From Vibrio sp. CK2-1 (GTDB lineage Bacteria > Pseudomonadota > Gammaproteobacteria > Enterobacterales > Vibrionaceae), in contig NZ_JAKKCJ010000001.1 of NCBI RefSeq assembly GCF_021726515.1, positions 992,001-1,056,000 on the forward strand: a DNA stretch of 64,000 nucleotides, given 5' to 3'. Below the pieces are notes generated by a model. It was not told where the DNA came from. It saw only the letters and a list, made by a program, of their open reading frames with translations, and searched no databases. Every line of letters begins with the position of its first letter. Positions within the stretch are counted from its first letter, which is position 1. The translations under genes were made by a program, and so were the position numbers. Positions 26,773-36,487 of this stretch are shown here, piece by piece.

Positions 26773-28227
26773 CTAGTTACGCGATTTAACCCCACCAACT
26801 TTAGCCAGCGCCGTCGGGTAGCTTCTTTGTTCAGCTAATGTGCAGGCTTTATCTATAACTTGTTCAATGGTGAGTTGTGAGGAAATGTTTTGTTTAGTGA
26901 GATGAAGTTCATCATAAAACCCACATTCACGCATTTGCTGCTCGATTTGCTGTGCGGCCTCTAATGCTGACGAAGCCTTAACGATTTCCATGCGAGCGTA
27001 ATTATCACCAGCAAAAGAAACACTGGCCGCGCGTAACGTAATGTCGGTTCCGGGAATTTGTTGTGCGCCAAATAACGGTTTACCGCCTAAAGTGGCACTG
27101 GCGAAACTAGGGATAAATTGCGCCATGTGTTTGATTGCTTTATTGGTACGAATGGTTTGCTGCTCTTCGCTCCAACCATGAATGATCTTATTAACAAGAT
27201 ATTCGGGCAATTTAGGCTGCGAGCTTTCATCGGTAGAATGTGCTACCCCGTCTTCAAACAAGGTGATGTCTTCCGTCATACCGTGCAATTGGAAATAACC
27301 ATCTGGATACGGCGTTAACTGTGCCATGCCCTGCGGCGTGCCTCGTTCACCATGAAAGATCACTTCTGGCCATAGCGCACTACCTTCTGGCCAATGAGTC
27401 ACATAAGCCGCTTTAAATTCCACTAAACGTGAACGTGGCGCTTTAACCCAATCATCCACCACGCCAGTTTGATAGCCAGACGCATTGATCAAGTAATCTA
27501 CCGTTATAGGCTCAGGAGACTCCGTTGAGCTCTTATTATTGGATTTGTAATTGATATTCCATTGTTTGCCTTGCGACTCAACGCCAGTCACTTGAGTGTT
27601 AGTGTAGATTTGGCAGTTTGGCAGTTGGCTTAATGCAAGGTTCACGGTGGCTGATAAACGGAACACGCTAAGCCCATATTCTTGCACTAAAACCACAGGA
27701 AACTTTAAGGTATTGAGATCAACGCTTTTCGCAAATGGGATCATCCACTCATCTAGGCTTTGTTCGGTAACAGAATCGACTTCTGGCACCTCACACTGCG
27801 CTAGCGCTTGTAATTCTTGCTGTGAATACAATTTATAGTAGTGCTGCGGATCGCCCAGTACTTGGTTACTGCTGTCTTGTTCAACCAGTGATTGATAAGC
27901 CTGCTTGATCACTTGCAAACGAGGAAGTAGTTCTTCTGGTTGGCCTTTATCTTGGGTAGGAACCGCGATAACGGTCGGACGAACATTCATCGTATGTTTA
28001 TACAGCTTAACCGTTTCAATCGACTCTTTGAGAAGTTGCACACATTGCTGCTGAGAGATCTCACGATACAAGTTACCACCAGCATGCAAATGACAAATAG
28101 GTGGACCATCGACAAGGCTTGGTCCTTGTTCAAAAATAGACACTTGAAGTCCAAGGTCAGCAAAGTGCAGCGCGGCCGTTGCCCCTGCAATACCACCACC
28201 AATAATACCAATATGTGGAGAAGCCAT
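26773..28227 (-). CDS. FAD-dependent oxidoreductase (DAO fold)
   Basis: 484 residues. The N-terminal dinucleotide-binding motif is GIIGGGIAGATAALHFADLG followed by IFEQG. A second FAD segment, DYLINASGYQTG, is near residue 250, and SFAGDNYARMEIVKAS lies in the C-terminal half. This fits the D-amino-acid-oxidase-like flavoprotein fold, but the substrate cannot be told. It has no signal peptide. It stands alone between the RES module and an intergenic region, transcribed on the minus strand. Confidence 0.75.
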   Translation of the reverse strand: MASPHIGIIGGGIAGATAALHFADLGLQVSIFEQGPSLVDGPPICHLHAGGNLYREISQQQCVQLLKESIETVKLYKHTMNVRPTVIAVPTQDKGQPEELLPRLQVIKQAYQSLVEQDSSNQVLGDPQHYYKLYSQQELQALAQCEVPEVDSVTEQSLDEWMIPFAKSVDLNTLKFPVVLVQEYGLSVFRLSATVNLALSQLPNCQIYTNTQVTGVESQGKQWNINYKSNNKSSTESPEPITVDYLINASGYQTGVVDDWVKAPRSRLVEFKAAYVTHWPEGSALWPEVIFHGERGTPQGMAQLTPYPDGYFQLHGMTEDITLFEDGVAHSTDESSQPKLPEYLVNKIIHGWSEEQQTIRTNKAIKHMAQFIPSFASATLGGKPLFGAQQIPGTDITLRAASVSFAGDNYARMEIVKASSALEAAQQIEQQMRECGFYDELHLTKQNISSQLTIEQVIDKACTLAEQRSYPTALAKVGGVKSRN

Positions 28228-28662
28228 AGCTAATCAATTATTCCTACAACAAACGTCTTTATGCCAAATGAACTCGGCGAAAGAACTGAATATATTTGAG
28301 TTGAGTTTTTATCTAGTAATACCCTACCACTTTAGTCGGATATTTCGAATTAAATTTTAAACAGGTGCTACCAACTGGTTAAAAAATAGGAAATATCCTT
28401 ATCATACAAGCAAATTGCTGGGCGATTTTTCCTACACCAGTTTGGTTCTAACTCTGCTAATTTTCTTCGCAAAAAAATATAAAAAATTGCTTGACCGATT
28501 CTATTCACTTTTGCCAAAAATCGATGTTGTGAATAACCAAAATCCGCTAAGCAAACCCAGTCGTGGCTTACAAGCAGATTGGTTATTTTTCACAATGGAG
28601 TTATCCCAATATTTATCCACCGTTTTTGTGGATAACTGCATTTTTTATTCATAGTACGTTTA
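28228..28662. other. intergenic region with DnaA-box-like sites
   Basis: No convincing gene lies in these 435 bases. Two perfect DnaA boxes on the minus strand (TTATTCACA at 28528-28536 and TTATCCACA at 28627-28635) and a near match TTATCCACC at 28613-28621 are present. The last two form an inverted pair with a 7-base spacer. The left part should hold the FAD oxidoreductase promoter. Confidence 0.4.
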
Positions 28663-31140
28663 TTAGCTCGCTTTATTAACAGGTATAAGTAATTGCTTAA
28701 TCAGTGTTTGTAACACCAGTGCCAAAGTTAAAAATGCGAGCAATGGAAGCGTTATCCACAAAACAAAATGCCAAGTAGGATCTAGCTCAAAGCCCCATTT
28801 CATCAAGCTCGCGACGCTAGACTCTGCGCCGAAACTGGCCACCAAGCCTGCAATCAAAGCCATGATGCCGTATTCATACCATACGGTTCTGCTAATGCGT
28901 TTTTTACTCGCTCCTAGCGTTCGGTATAAACGAATTTCATCTTGTCGCTGTGACAGGCTCAAACGCAGTAATGTGAATATCAACAGTAAACCGGCAATCA
29001 CAGCTAATCCGGCCAATACAGTTATCGACCATACGATTTGCGTCAGCAGAACTTGAATTTTTCCAGCCATGGTTCGAATGTCCATTAAACTCACGGTTGG
29101 GAAGTCTCGTGCCATTTTATTTAAGAAAGCATCGGTTTGAGCTTTGTTGCCTTCTGGCGCTTTAAAACTTACAAGCCAAGTACCTGGAATATCTTTAAGC
29201 ACATCTGGAGAGAAAATGAAGTAGAAGTTTGGCTTCATTTCACGCCAATGAACTTTACGAATAGTATTCACTTTAGCGGTAACGGTTTGACTACTGATCA
29301 CAAAAGTTAAGGAATCACCAATTTTTAAGCCAAGATCATTAGCCACATCAGATTCAACAGAAACCGTACCAGACTCGCCCCATTCACCTTCTAATAAGTC
29401 GTTACGCTCTGGCAGGGTTTCCGCCCATGTGAAGTTCAATTCACGACGTAGCGAGTCACTCTTGTCTTCGCCTTCAGCATATTCTTTCGCTTCGACACCA
29501 TTTATTTCACTTAAACGGCCACGAATGATTGGGTAAGCTTCTGAACGGTTTAACTCCTGATCATCAATTTCTTGTAGGTATTGATCTTTCTCATAAGAGG
29601 CAATATTGAGCGCAAACACATTCGGCGCATCTTGAGGTAGTGTTTGCTGCCAATCACTTAATAAATCGCTACGTACTAACCAAATAATCGCAATCAGCAT
29701 TAATGACAAAGCCAACGCGCCAAATTGAATGCCACTAGCAACCGAAGAACGATTAATGCGGCTTAAGGCTAATTTCAATGCTGGTGATGCAGGTAGACGC
29801 TGTAGACCTTTAACCATAAATAGGCTGATTACACCAAGGATCACAAATAGCACTAGAATACTGGCTAACACTATCCAAACCAGCATGTTGCCGCCGTAAA
29901 CCGACATCAACAAACCAAATGGCAATAAGATCAACAACCATGCTTTCTGAGGAATATTACCTTGGCTAGGTTGCATGACTGATGCAGCAGAAGTATTAAG
30001 CAATCCAATCAAAGGAATGCCTAACGCGGGAATGCCAATCGCTAAACACGTTCCAACTGATAACAAAAACGGCATCAAACCATAACTAGGTAAAGGATCC
30101 GGCAGAACGTCGGTTAATGGAATACGCAATACCATTTCAAGTAATACGCCAATCAGTGAACCTAGTACGATGCCAATGGCAAACAAGCTACCAATTTGCA
30201 GGCTTAACCAACGAATCAACCAAGGACGTTGTGCCCCTAGGCTTTTTAGCATGGCGATAGTTTGACGTCGGCTCGATACGTAATGCTGACAAGTTAATAC
30301 TAGTGTTATCGCTGCCATTACGACCACAATCGCGACCGTTAACGATAAATACTGTTTGGTTTTATTAAATACTTCTGAAGTACGGCTTTGTGAATCTTCA
30401 TCTACCCAGCGATCGCTTGGGGTTAACTCTATCGATTGTTTAATTTGAGAGATTTGCTGAGCATCACCGTTAATAAACAGACGAAAACTTACTCGACTGC
30501 CTAGTTGAACGGCACCGGTTTTTGCTACATCTGATTGGTGAATGTACACGCTCGGCATTTGCTGAAATGGATTAAAGGCAAGCCCCGGTTCTTGCAAAAC
30601 TTCGCCTGTCACTTCAAAATCCGCATCGCCTATAGTGACACTGTCACCCACTTTAACTTGTAGCTGCTGCATGACTCTAGGCTCAAGCCACAATTGATTG
30701 GCTTGAACATGTGAGCTTTGTGTAGAATGGCTTTGTGGTGATTGGCTTTGGGTAGAATTGTTTGATAGCACCATTTCACCGCGTAAAGGATATTGGCTAT
30801 TCACCGCTTTGACTGTCACCAATTGCATGCTGTTATCGCTAAATGCCATGGTGGCGAAACGTGTCAGCGTCGCCGTTTCAACTTGCTGCTGAGCAGTTTG
30901 CGCTAATAATCTTTCTGGTAAAGGATTTGATGAGCGAAATACCGTATCAGCCGTAAGCGCGTTCTTGCCTTGAGTTTCAATCACCTGATCCATGCGGTCA
31001 GCCAATGCGGCTAAACCAAACACACAAGCAATAATTAAGGTCAGCGCAATCGCAATTGGCCAAAGCTGACCTTGCTTGATTTCACGCCAACTCCACCTTA
31101 GCAATTCTCGGTTAGGCAATGATTTGGACGTTTGATTCAT
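28663..31140 (-). CDS. ybbP: FtsX-like ABC transporter permease, YbbP type
   Basis: 825 residues. One N-terminal span, a periplasmic MacB-PCD-like domain, FtsX-type membrane bundles and a second periplasmic domain are visible, with final spans near the C-terminus. The ATPase is encoded by the gene overlapping its start by 4 bp. YbbAP systems are thought to extract lipids or lipoproteins from membranes; the substrate is unsettled. Its position next to tesA matches E. coli. Confidence 0.88.
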   Translation of the reverse strand: MNQTSKSLPNRELLRWSWREIKQGQLWPIAIALTLIIACVFGLAALADRMDQVIETQGKNALTADTVFRSSNPLPERLLAQTAQQQVETATLTRFATMAFSDNSMQLVTVKAVNSQYPLRGEMVLSNNSTQSQSPQSHSTQSSHVQANQLWLEPRVMQQLQVKVGDSVTIGDADFEVTGEVLQEPGLAFNPFQQMPSVYIHQSDVAKTGAVQLGSRVSFRLFINGDAQQISQIKQSIELTPSDRWVDEDSQSRTSEVFNKTKQYLSLTVAIVVVMAAITLVLTCQHYVSSRRQTIAMLKSLGAQRPWLIRWLSLQIGSLFAIGIVLGSLIGVLLEMVLRIPLTDVLPDPLPSYGLMPFLLSVGTCLAIGIPALGIPLIGLLNTSAASVMQPSQGNIPQKAWLLILLPFGLLMSVYGGNMLVWIVLASILVLFVILGVISLFMVKGLQRLPASPALKLALSRINRSSVASGIQFGALALSLMLIAIIWLVRSDLLSDWQQTLPQDAPNVFALNIASYEKDQYLQEIDDQELNRSEAYPIIRGRLSEINGVEAKEYAEGEDKSDSLRRELNFTWAETLPERNDLLEGEWGESGTVSVESDVANDLGLKIGDSLTFVISSQTVTAKVNTIRKVHWREMKPNFYFIFSPDVLKDIPGTWLVSFKAPEGNKAQTDAFLNKMARDFPTVSLMDIRTMAGKIQVLLTQIVWSITVLAGLAVIAGLLLIFTLLRLSLSQRQDEIRLYRTLGASKKRISRTVWYEYGIMALIAGLVASFGAESSVASLMKWGFELDPTWHFVLWITLPLLAFLTLALVLQTLIKQLLIPVNKAS

Positions 31141-31943
31141 TCCCTTTCCTCCAACTCACCGGCTTGCATGTAAAAAGTTCTATCACAACGTTTGGCTAAA
31201 TCATTATCGTGAGTTACTAAAACCAACGTCGTTTTATGCGCTTTGTTGAGCTCAAAAAGTTGCTCGATAATTTTCGCAGCCGTCACTTGATCTAAGTTTC
31301 CAGTCGGTTCATCAGCAAATAAAATACTTGGCTTGATCATAAAAGCGCGAGCCAAAGCCACACGTTGTTGCTCACCACCGGAAAGCTGACTTGGGGTATG
31401 AGTTAATCGATCTTTTAATCCGACTTCTGTTAATAACTGGGTTGCTCGTTCAATGTCCTCTTTCTCGCCTTTTAACAAGCAAGGTAAGGTAACGTTTTCT
31501 AGTGCGGTTAAGGTTGGAATAAGTAGGAAACTTTGAAATACAAAACCAATGGAATCACTACGCAGCGCGGCACGTTGCTCATCATCAAGTGTCGATAAAG
31601 GTTTGCCAAGCAAGCTCACCTCACCTTGAGTTGGCACATCTAGCCCTGCTAATAAGGTCATCAAAGTAGATTTACCTGCTCCCGAGGTTCCGACAATCGC
31701 AACACTTTCCCCAGCACGAATGGCTAGGTTAACCTGTTTTAATATGGTTAAATGTTCTTTCTCGGTAGAGACTGATTTAGACAAAGATTGGGCTTGGATG
31801 ACTATCTTGTTCGAATCGTCAAATTTAGGTGATGTAGTCGTAGACGAAGTTTGATCTGCATTCAAGTCTACGCCGTCGCTCTCTGCTGCTTTTGTTATAG
31901 ATGGATCTTTTAAAGGTGCATTTTTTATAGGTGATTGAGACAT
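31137..31943 (-). CDS. ybbA: ABC transporter ATP-binding protein, YbbA type
   Basis: 268 residues from the ATG at 31943; a longer frame to 32012 would run into tesA. Walker A is GTSGAGKS, the signature [14 protein letters not shown], Walker [13 protein letters not shown]. It belongs to the LolD/MacB-like class. Compared with E. coli YbbA it carries about 45 extra Ser/Thr/Asp-rich residues before the ABC domain. The start codon overlaps that of the divergent tesA by two bases, leaving no intergenic space. Confidence 0.88.
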   Translation of the reverse strand: MSQSPIKNAPLKDPSITKAAESDGVDLNADQTSSTTTSPKFDDSNKIVIQAQSLSKSVSTEKEHLTILKQVNLAIRAGESVAIVGTSGAGKSTLMTLLAGLDVPTQGEVSLLGKPLSTLDDEQRAALRSDSIGFVFQSFLLIPTLTALENVTLPCLLKGEKEDIERATQLLTEVGLKDRLTHTPSQLSGGEQQRVALARAFMIKPSILFADEPTGNLDQVTAAKIIEQLFELNKAHKTTLVLVTHDNDLAKRCDRTFYMQAGELEERE

Positions 31944-32550
31944 GATGAGATTGTTATCCTTACTATTAGTGCTGTGCTTTTCTTCCGTCACACAAGCTGC
32001 GGTAAAAACCACTATTTTAATCTTAGGCGATAGTTTAAGTGCTGGATATCAAATGCCGATTGAACAAAGTTGGCCATCACTACTACCTAAAGAATTACAA
32101 CAAAAAGGCATTGAAGCAGAAGTAATAAACGGCAGTATTTCAGGAGATACTACTGGAAATGGCCTGCAACGCCTTCCTTCATTATTAAAACAACACCAAC
32201 CAGATTGGGTATTGATTGAGCTCGGTGCCAACGATGGTCTACGAGGCTTTCCACCAGCGACCATTCAAAGAAATTTGAACCAATTGATAGAGCAAAGTAA
32301 ACAAGCCGGAAGCCAAGTAGCACTTATGCAAATTATGGTGCCGCCGAATTACGGTAAACGTTACACTCAAGCTTTTGCTAATTTATACCCTGAGGTAGCC
32401 AAGCAGCAAGACATTCCGTTACTGCCGTTTTTTCTAGAAAATGTCATCATCAAACCGGAATGGATGATGAAAGATGGGCTGCATCCCAAAGCTGATGCTC
32501 AACCTTGGATCGCCCAGTTTATGGCGTCTCAGCTACAACCTATTCTATAA
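31942..32550 (+). CDS. tesA: acyl-CoA thioesterase I / lysophospholipase
   Basis: 202 residues. The signal peptide ends at TQAA near residue 20. SGNH-hydrolase blocks are intact: GDSLSAGY (nucleophile Ser), NGSISGDTTG, LGANDGLRG and DGLHPKA (Asp/His). TesA is a periplasmic esterase, thioesterase and protease. It is transcribed divergently from ybbAP, as in E. coli. Its promoter must lie inside the ybbA coding region. Confidence 0.93.
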   Translation: MMRLLSLLLVLCFSSVTQAAVKTTILILGDSLSAGYQMPIEQSWPSLLPKELQQKGIEAEVINGSISGDTTGNGLQRLPSLLKQHQPDWVLIELGANDGLRGFPPATIQRNLNQLIEQSKQAGSQVALMQIMVPPNYGKRYTQAFANLYPEVAKQQDIPLLPFFLENVIIKPEWMMKDGLHPKADAQPWIAQFMASQLQPIL

Positions 32551-32593
32551 ATCATTAATCCATTACTCTTTTTACTCATAAACCGATCACTAA

Positions 32594-32621
32594 AAAGCCA
32601 GCTTTAATCCAAGCTGGCTTT
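32594..32621 (+). terminator. Rho-independent terminator of tesA
   Basis: The 11-bp stem AAAGCCAGCTT / AAGCTGGCTTT has a 6-base loop, followed by TGCTGCTTTT. Confidence 0.75.
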
Positions 32622-32781
32622 GCTGCTTTTATCGACAATCATTCATGATCTGAAACAATTTTTTCTTATTTAACCTTAAAAATTCACCTTTATACCCTTT
32701 CAGCTCAATATTTCACTTTCTTGATGACCTTATCCTAGTATTAATCAATCCATCATAAAATAAGATTACATAGGATAACGT

Positions 32782-33981
32782 ATGGTCATTGAACCTATCA
32801 TCAAGGGCGTGGTTGCCCGCAGTGCCCATCCTTACGGGTGTGAAGCATCCATCCAACAACAAATTAAATTCGCTAAAGCTGCAACACAAATTAAAGCAGG
32901 CCCTAAACGTGTTCTCATCTTAGGCGCATCATCAGGTTTTGGTTTAGCGGCTCGTATCGCTCTCGCTTTTGGCGGTAGTGATGCTGACACCATCGGCGTT
33001 TCATTTGAGCGTGGCCCTTCTGAAAAAGGCCTTGGCACAGCCGGTTGGTATAACAATGTGTTCTTTAAACAAGAAGCCGAAAAAGCGGGCCGTATTGCCG
33101 TTAATATTGTTGGTGATGCATTTGCAAAAGAAACTCGTGAACAAGTTATTGAAGCAATAGAGACTTACTTTGAAGGCGAAGTTGACCTAATTATTTACAG
33201 CTTAGCGACTGGCATTCGTCCAAATCCAGCGACCGGTGAAAATTGGGTATCAAGCATTAAACCAATTGGTGACAGCGTCACTGGCGCAACGGTACTACTT
33301 GAAAATGATGAGTGGACTGAAACCACCATTGAACCGGCTACTGAGCAAGAAATCGAATCGACCATTAAAGTAATGGGTGGCTCTGACTGGGAATCGTGGG
33401 TCGATACCCTTATCAATGCAGAATCGATTGCTGATGGCTGTAAAACTATCGCCTTTTCATACATTGGTTCAGAGGCTAACTACCCTATCTACCGTGACGG
33501 TACACTAGGTTGGGCTAAGGTAGATTTGCATCAAGCAAGCCACTCGTTAAACCTGAAACTCGCGAACTTCAACGGTTCTGCTCATGCCACGGTATGTAAA
33601 GCACTCGTCACTAAAGCAAGCGTGTTTATTCCAACTTTCACGCCTTATATCATTGCACTATACAAAGCGATGAAAGAAGACGGTAGCCACGAAACTTGTA
33701 TTGAGCAAATGCAACGTCTGTTTAGCGATAAGCTTTATAACCAAGAACTGATACCTGTCGATGCGGAGCGTTTGATCCGTATGGATGATTGGGAAATGAA
33801 ACCAAGCATTCAACAACGTGTCGCTGAGTTAATGACTCAAATGAACGCCACTAACTTTAAAGAGATTGGTGATTATCAAGGTTACAAACAAGAATTTATG
33901 CAGCTCAATGGTTTTGATATTAAAGATGTTGATTATCAACAAGATATCGACCTAGAAGCATTAACTGCATTACAGCCTTAA
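32782..33981 (+). CDS. fabV: enoyl-[acyl-carrier-protein] reductase FabV
   Basis: 399 residues, the usual FabV length. The NAD-binding segment is LILGASSGFGLAARIALAFG. The catalytic Tyr-x8-Lys is in YRDGTLGWAK. FabV reduces trans-2-enoyl-ACP with NADH in fatty acid synthesis, and it is naturally insensitive to triclosan. It was first characterised in Vibrio cholerae. It is monocistronic, with a strong terminator. Confidence 0.96.
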   Translation: MVIEPIIKGVVARSAHPYGCEASIQQQIKFAKAATQIKAGPKRVLILGASSGFGLAARIALAFGGSDADTIGVSFERGPSEKGLGTAGWYNNVFFKQEAEKAGRIAVNIVGDAFAKETREQVIEAIETYFEGEVDLIIYSLATGIRPNPATGENWVSSIKPIGDSVTGATVLLENDEWTETTIEPATEQEIESTIKVMGGSDWESWVDTLINAESIADGCKTIAFSYIGSEANYPIYRDGTLGWAKVDLHQASHSLNLKLANFNGSAHATVCKALVTKASVFIPTFTPYIIALYKAMKEDGSHETCIEQMQRLFSDKLYNQELIPVDAERLIRMDDWEMKPSIQQRVAELMTQMNATNFKEIGDYQGYKQEFMQLNGFDIKDVDYQQDIDLEALTALQP

Positions 33982-34063
33982 TTTGTATGCAATAGACCCA
34001 AGTAATTTAAGTTTAAAGTTATTTCTGAGCCGCTAAACTCTGTAAGGGGAGTAATGGCTCAAC

Positions 34064-34108
34064 GCCTCCTTTGCCGCACTACATACTTCGTCATGGTGCA
34101 AAGGAGGC
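34064..34108 (+). terminator. Rho-independent terminator of fabV
   Basis: The 11-bp perfect stem GCCTCCTTTGC / GCAAAGGAGGC is followed by a T7 tract. Confidence 0.9.
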
Positions 34109-34205
34109 TTTTTTTATATATAGATAGCCCCGAACCTCCATCTATTCCTCATTTAGTATATAATCCCGCCTCAGATTTACTTTATTAAAGCGATACCGGA
34201 ACCCT

Positions 34206-35855
34206 ATGGATACCTTGATCTTCAAACTAAAAAATATCGAAAAGCAAAACTACCGTGCTTACCAACAAATCAAAGGTCAGTATGATTTCACTGATTTCGA
34301 TCTTTTTATCGATACCGTTCAAGGTGACCCACATGCTACCGCCTCTCGCTTACGTGCTCGCCGAGCGTGGTCTCTAACGGATTTACAGTGGTTATTGGAA
34401 CAATCTGAAGACTACCAACGCGCCGCACGTGACTATATTGCTCGCTACTTTTCACAGCTTGCGCAGCCTGAAGCCTCTGTAGACATCGCCTTTAATGGCC
34501 AAAGCGTACTTGATCACACTGCCGTTGTGTTTGACCAAGAAGGTATTGAGCTACGTTTTCGCGTCAATCTACCTGCCGATGGTCGTCAAATCCTCGGTAA
34601 GAAAGCGATTAACATTTTAACTTTCCACCTGCCTAAATTTATCCGTCGCGCGACGATTGCGCGTGAAATAGATATGGATGCGTTGAAGCGCCATTGTGAA
34701 GTAGTCGAAGATCAAGTTGCCCTACGCAAGCAACTAGCAGAAAACAATCTAGTGGCTTTTGTTGCTGATGGCAGCGTGCTTCCTCGCGTATCTGGAGATT
34801 GCGATCTACCAATGAAAGAAGCGGTGACCTTTGCGGCGCCTGAATCTCTAGCCATTGAACTAAATACTCCTCATAAAGGCAAAATTCGCGGTTTAGGTAT
34901 TCCAAAAGGCATCACGTTAATTGTCGGTGGCGGTTTCCACGGTAAATCAACCCTACTGACAGCGATTGAACGTTCTATCTACGATCATATTCCAACAGAT
35001 GGTCGTGAATACATTGTCACGGATCCACAAGCGATGAAGATTCGCGCAGAAGATGGCCGTAGTGTTCACCATTTGAATTTATCTAACTACATCAACCATT
35101 TGCCGATGGGTAAAGACACGACTGATTTCTCCACTCAAGATGCTTCTGGCTCTACTTCTCAAGCGGCTTGGTTACAAGAATCTCTTGAAGCGGGTGCCAC
35201 TACGCTGTTAATTGATGAAGATACCTCCGCGACTAACTTCATGATCCGTGATGAGCGCATGCAAGCATTGGTCAGTAAGGGCGATGAACCGATCACTCCA
35301 TTAGTCGATCGAATTGGTCAATTGCGTGATGAGCAAGGCGTTTCTTCAATTATCGTAATGGGCGGCTCAGGCGATTACTTTGATGTGGCCGATACCGTGA
35401 TTCAAATGCACGACTACCAAGCATTGGATGTAACGGTTAAGGCAAAAGAAGTGGTTAAACAGCACCCTAGCCAGCGACAACTCGAATCAGAAAGTGAACT
35501 TGTTCAGCACCCTGCTCGTGCCTTTAATAATACTTGCTTGACCAAAATCTTAGCGGAAGGAAAGTTTCGAATTCAAGGGAAAGGCACTCATACCTTACGT
35601 TTTGGTAAAGAGCACATTGATGTTTCTGCACTTGAGCAAATTGAATCGACAAGTGAGCTGAACGCGATTGGCTGGTTATGGTTCCAACTGTCTCAACAGC
35701 CGGGTTGGAGCAAAGATCCATCAAAGATCTTTAATAACGCCCTAAACCAAGATTGGTATCAAACGATGCCGAAAAATGGTGACCTAGCCAAACCAAGAAC
35801 CTTAGATGTAATGGCTGTTTTAAACCGTTTACGTAAAGCGCAATTTAAAGCTTAA
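34206..35855 (+). CDS. predicted ATPase of the ABC class
   Basis: 549 residues, family PF09818-like. Walker A is VGGGFHGKSTLLTAIE near residue 240-255. Walker B is TTLLIDEDTSATNFMIRD, followed by the histidine-less switch IIVMGGSGDYFDVAD. No membrane spans are seen. The family is widespread in bacteria and its role is not known. It may act in nucleic-acid or translation processes like other soluble ABC proteins, which is inference. It stands alone. Confidence 0.85.
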   Translation: MDTLIFKLKNIEKQNYRAYQQIKGQYDFTDFDLFIDTVQGDPHATASRLRARRAWSLTDLQWLLEQSEDYQRAARDYIARYFSQLAQPEASVDIAFNGQSVLDHTAVVFDQEGIELRFRVNLPADGRQILGKKAINILTFHLPKFIRRATIAREIDMDALKRHCEVVEDQVALRKQLAENNLVAFVADGSVLPRVSGDCDLPMKEAVTFAAPESLAIELNTPHKGKIRGLGIPKGITLIVGGGFHGKSTLLTAIERSIYDHIPTDGREYIVTDPQAMKIRAEDGRSVHHLNLSNYINHLPMGKDTTDFSTQDASGSTSQAAWLQESLEAGATTLLIDEDTSATNFMIRDERMQALVSKGDEPITPLVDRIGQLRDEQGVSSIIVMGGSGDYFDVADTVIQMHDYQALDVTVKAKEVVKQHPSQRQLESESELVQHPARAFNNTCLTKILAEGKFRIQGKGTHTLRFGKEHIDVSALEQIESTSELNAIGWLWFQLSQQPGWSKDPSKIFNNALNQDWYQTMPKNGDLAKPRTLDVMAVLNRLRKAQFKA

Positions 35856-35940
35856 TCTCATTGGGCTATCTAGAAACCTTTCTTTCTAGGTAGCCTAATA
35901 TCATTCACTATATCGCCCATCACATTCAAAGTAATTCAAT

Positions 35941-36444
35941 ATGACGTCTGTAACCAATCTCAAGTATTTGCAAGGCTACCCTGATGCGGTGTTATCTCAG
36001 GTAAAAACACTGATTGAGCAAGGTAAGCTCGCCAAATGGGTTGAAAACAAATACCCACAAATGCACAACCTGAAAACCGAGAAAGCGTTATACGACTACA
36101 CTATGGCGATAAAAAATCGTTATTTGAAAAAATCATCGCCCCTTTCCAAAGTGATTTACGATCCCAAAATCCATGTCGTCAACCATGCTCTAGGTTTACA
36201 CACCTTTGTGTCTCGTAATCATGGTGGGAAATTAAAAGCAAAAAATGAAATTCGGATTGCCTCTATTTTCAAAGACGCACCAGAGCCGTTGCTTAGAATG
36301 TTAGTGGTTCATGAATTGGCACACATCAAAGAAAAAGAGCACAACAAAGCTTTCTATGCCCTTTGCTGTCATATGGAACCGGATTACCACCAGCTAGAAT
36401 TCGATGCGAGATTGTTTTTGACTTATAAAGAGCTGGTTAGCTAA
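35941..36444 (+). CDS. YgjP-like metallopeptidase-domain protein
   Basis: 167 residues. The zinc motif HELAHIKEKEH gives HExxH-like ligands (here HELAH plus H), typical of the YgjP/DUF45 SprT-like metal-binding fold. E. coli YgjP has been reported as a UTP pyrophosphatase, so the hydrolytic substrate may be a nucleotide rather than a peptide. The start ATG has only a weak ribosome binding site. It lies 85 bp after the ATPase gene and may be co-transcribed. Confidence 0.8.
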   Translation: MTSVTNLKYLQGYPDAVLSQVKTLIEQGKLAKWVENKYPQMHNLKTEKALYDYTMAIKNRYLKKSSPLSKVIYDPKIHVVNHALGLHTFVSRNHGGKLKAKNEIRIASIFKDAPEPLLRMLVVHELAHIKEKEHNKAFYALCCHMEPDYHQLEFDARLFLTYKELVS

Positions 36445-36487
36445 TAAAAGAGCTTGTCAGCCAATAGCAGCGGAATAAAATTCACCG

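Noticed and set aside
28415..28654. Plus-strand 79-codon ORF in the 28.4-kb intergenic region
   Set aside because: It has no ribosome binding site, AT-driven composition and it covers the DnaA-box cluster; coding is unlikely.
31944..32012. Longer YbbA start at 32012
   Set aside because: It would run 70 bp into tesA and give a cysteine-containing leader with no ribosome binding site.
34021..34110. Possible small RNA gene between fabV and the ATPase gene
   Set aside because: The only structure is a terminator hairpin directly after fabV; no promoter of its own is evident.
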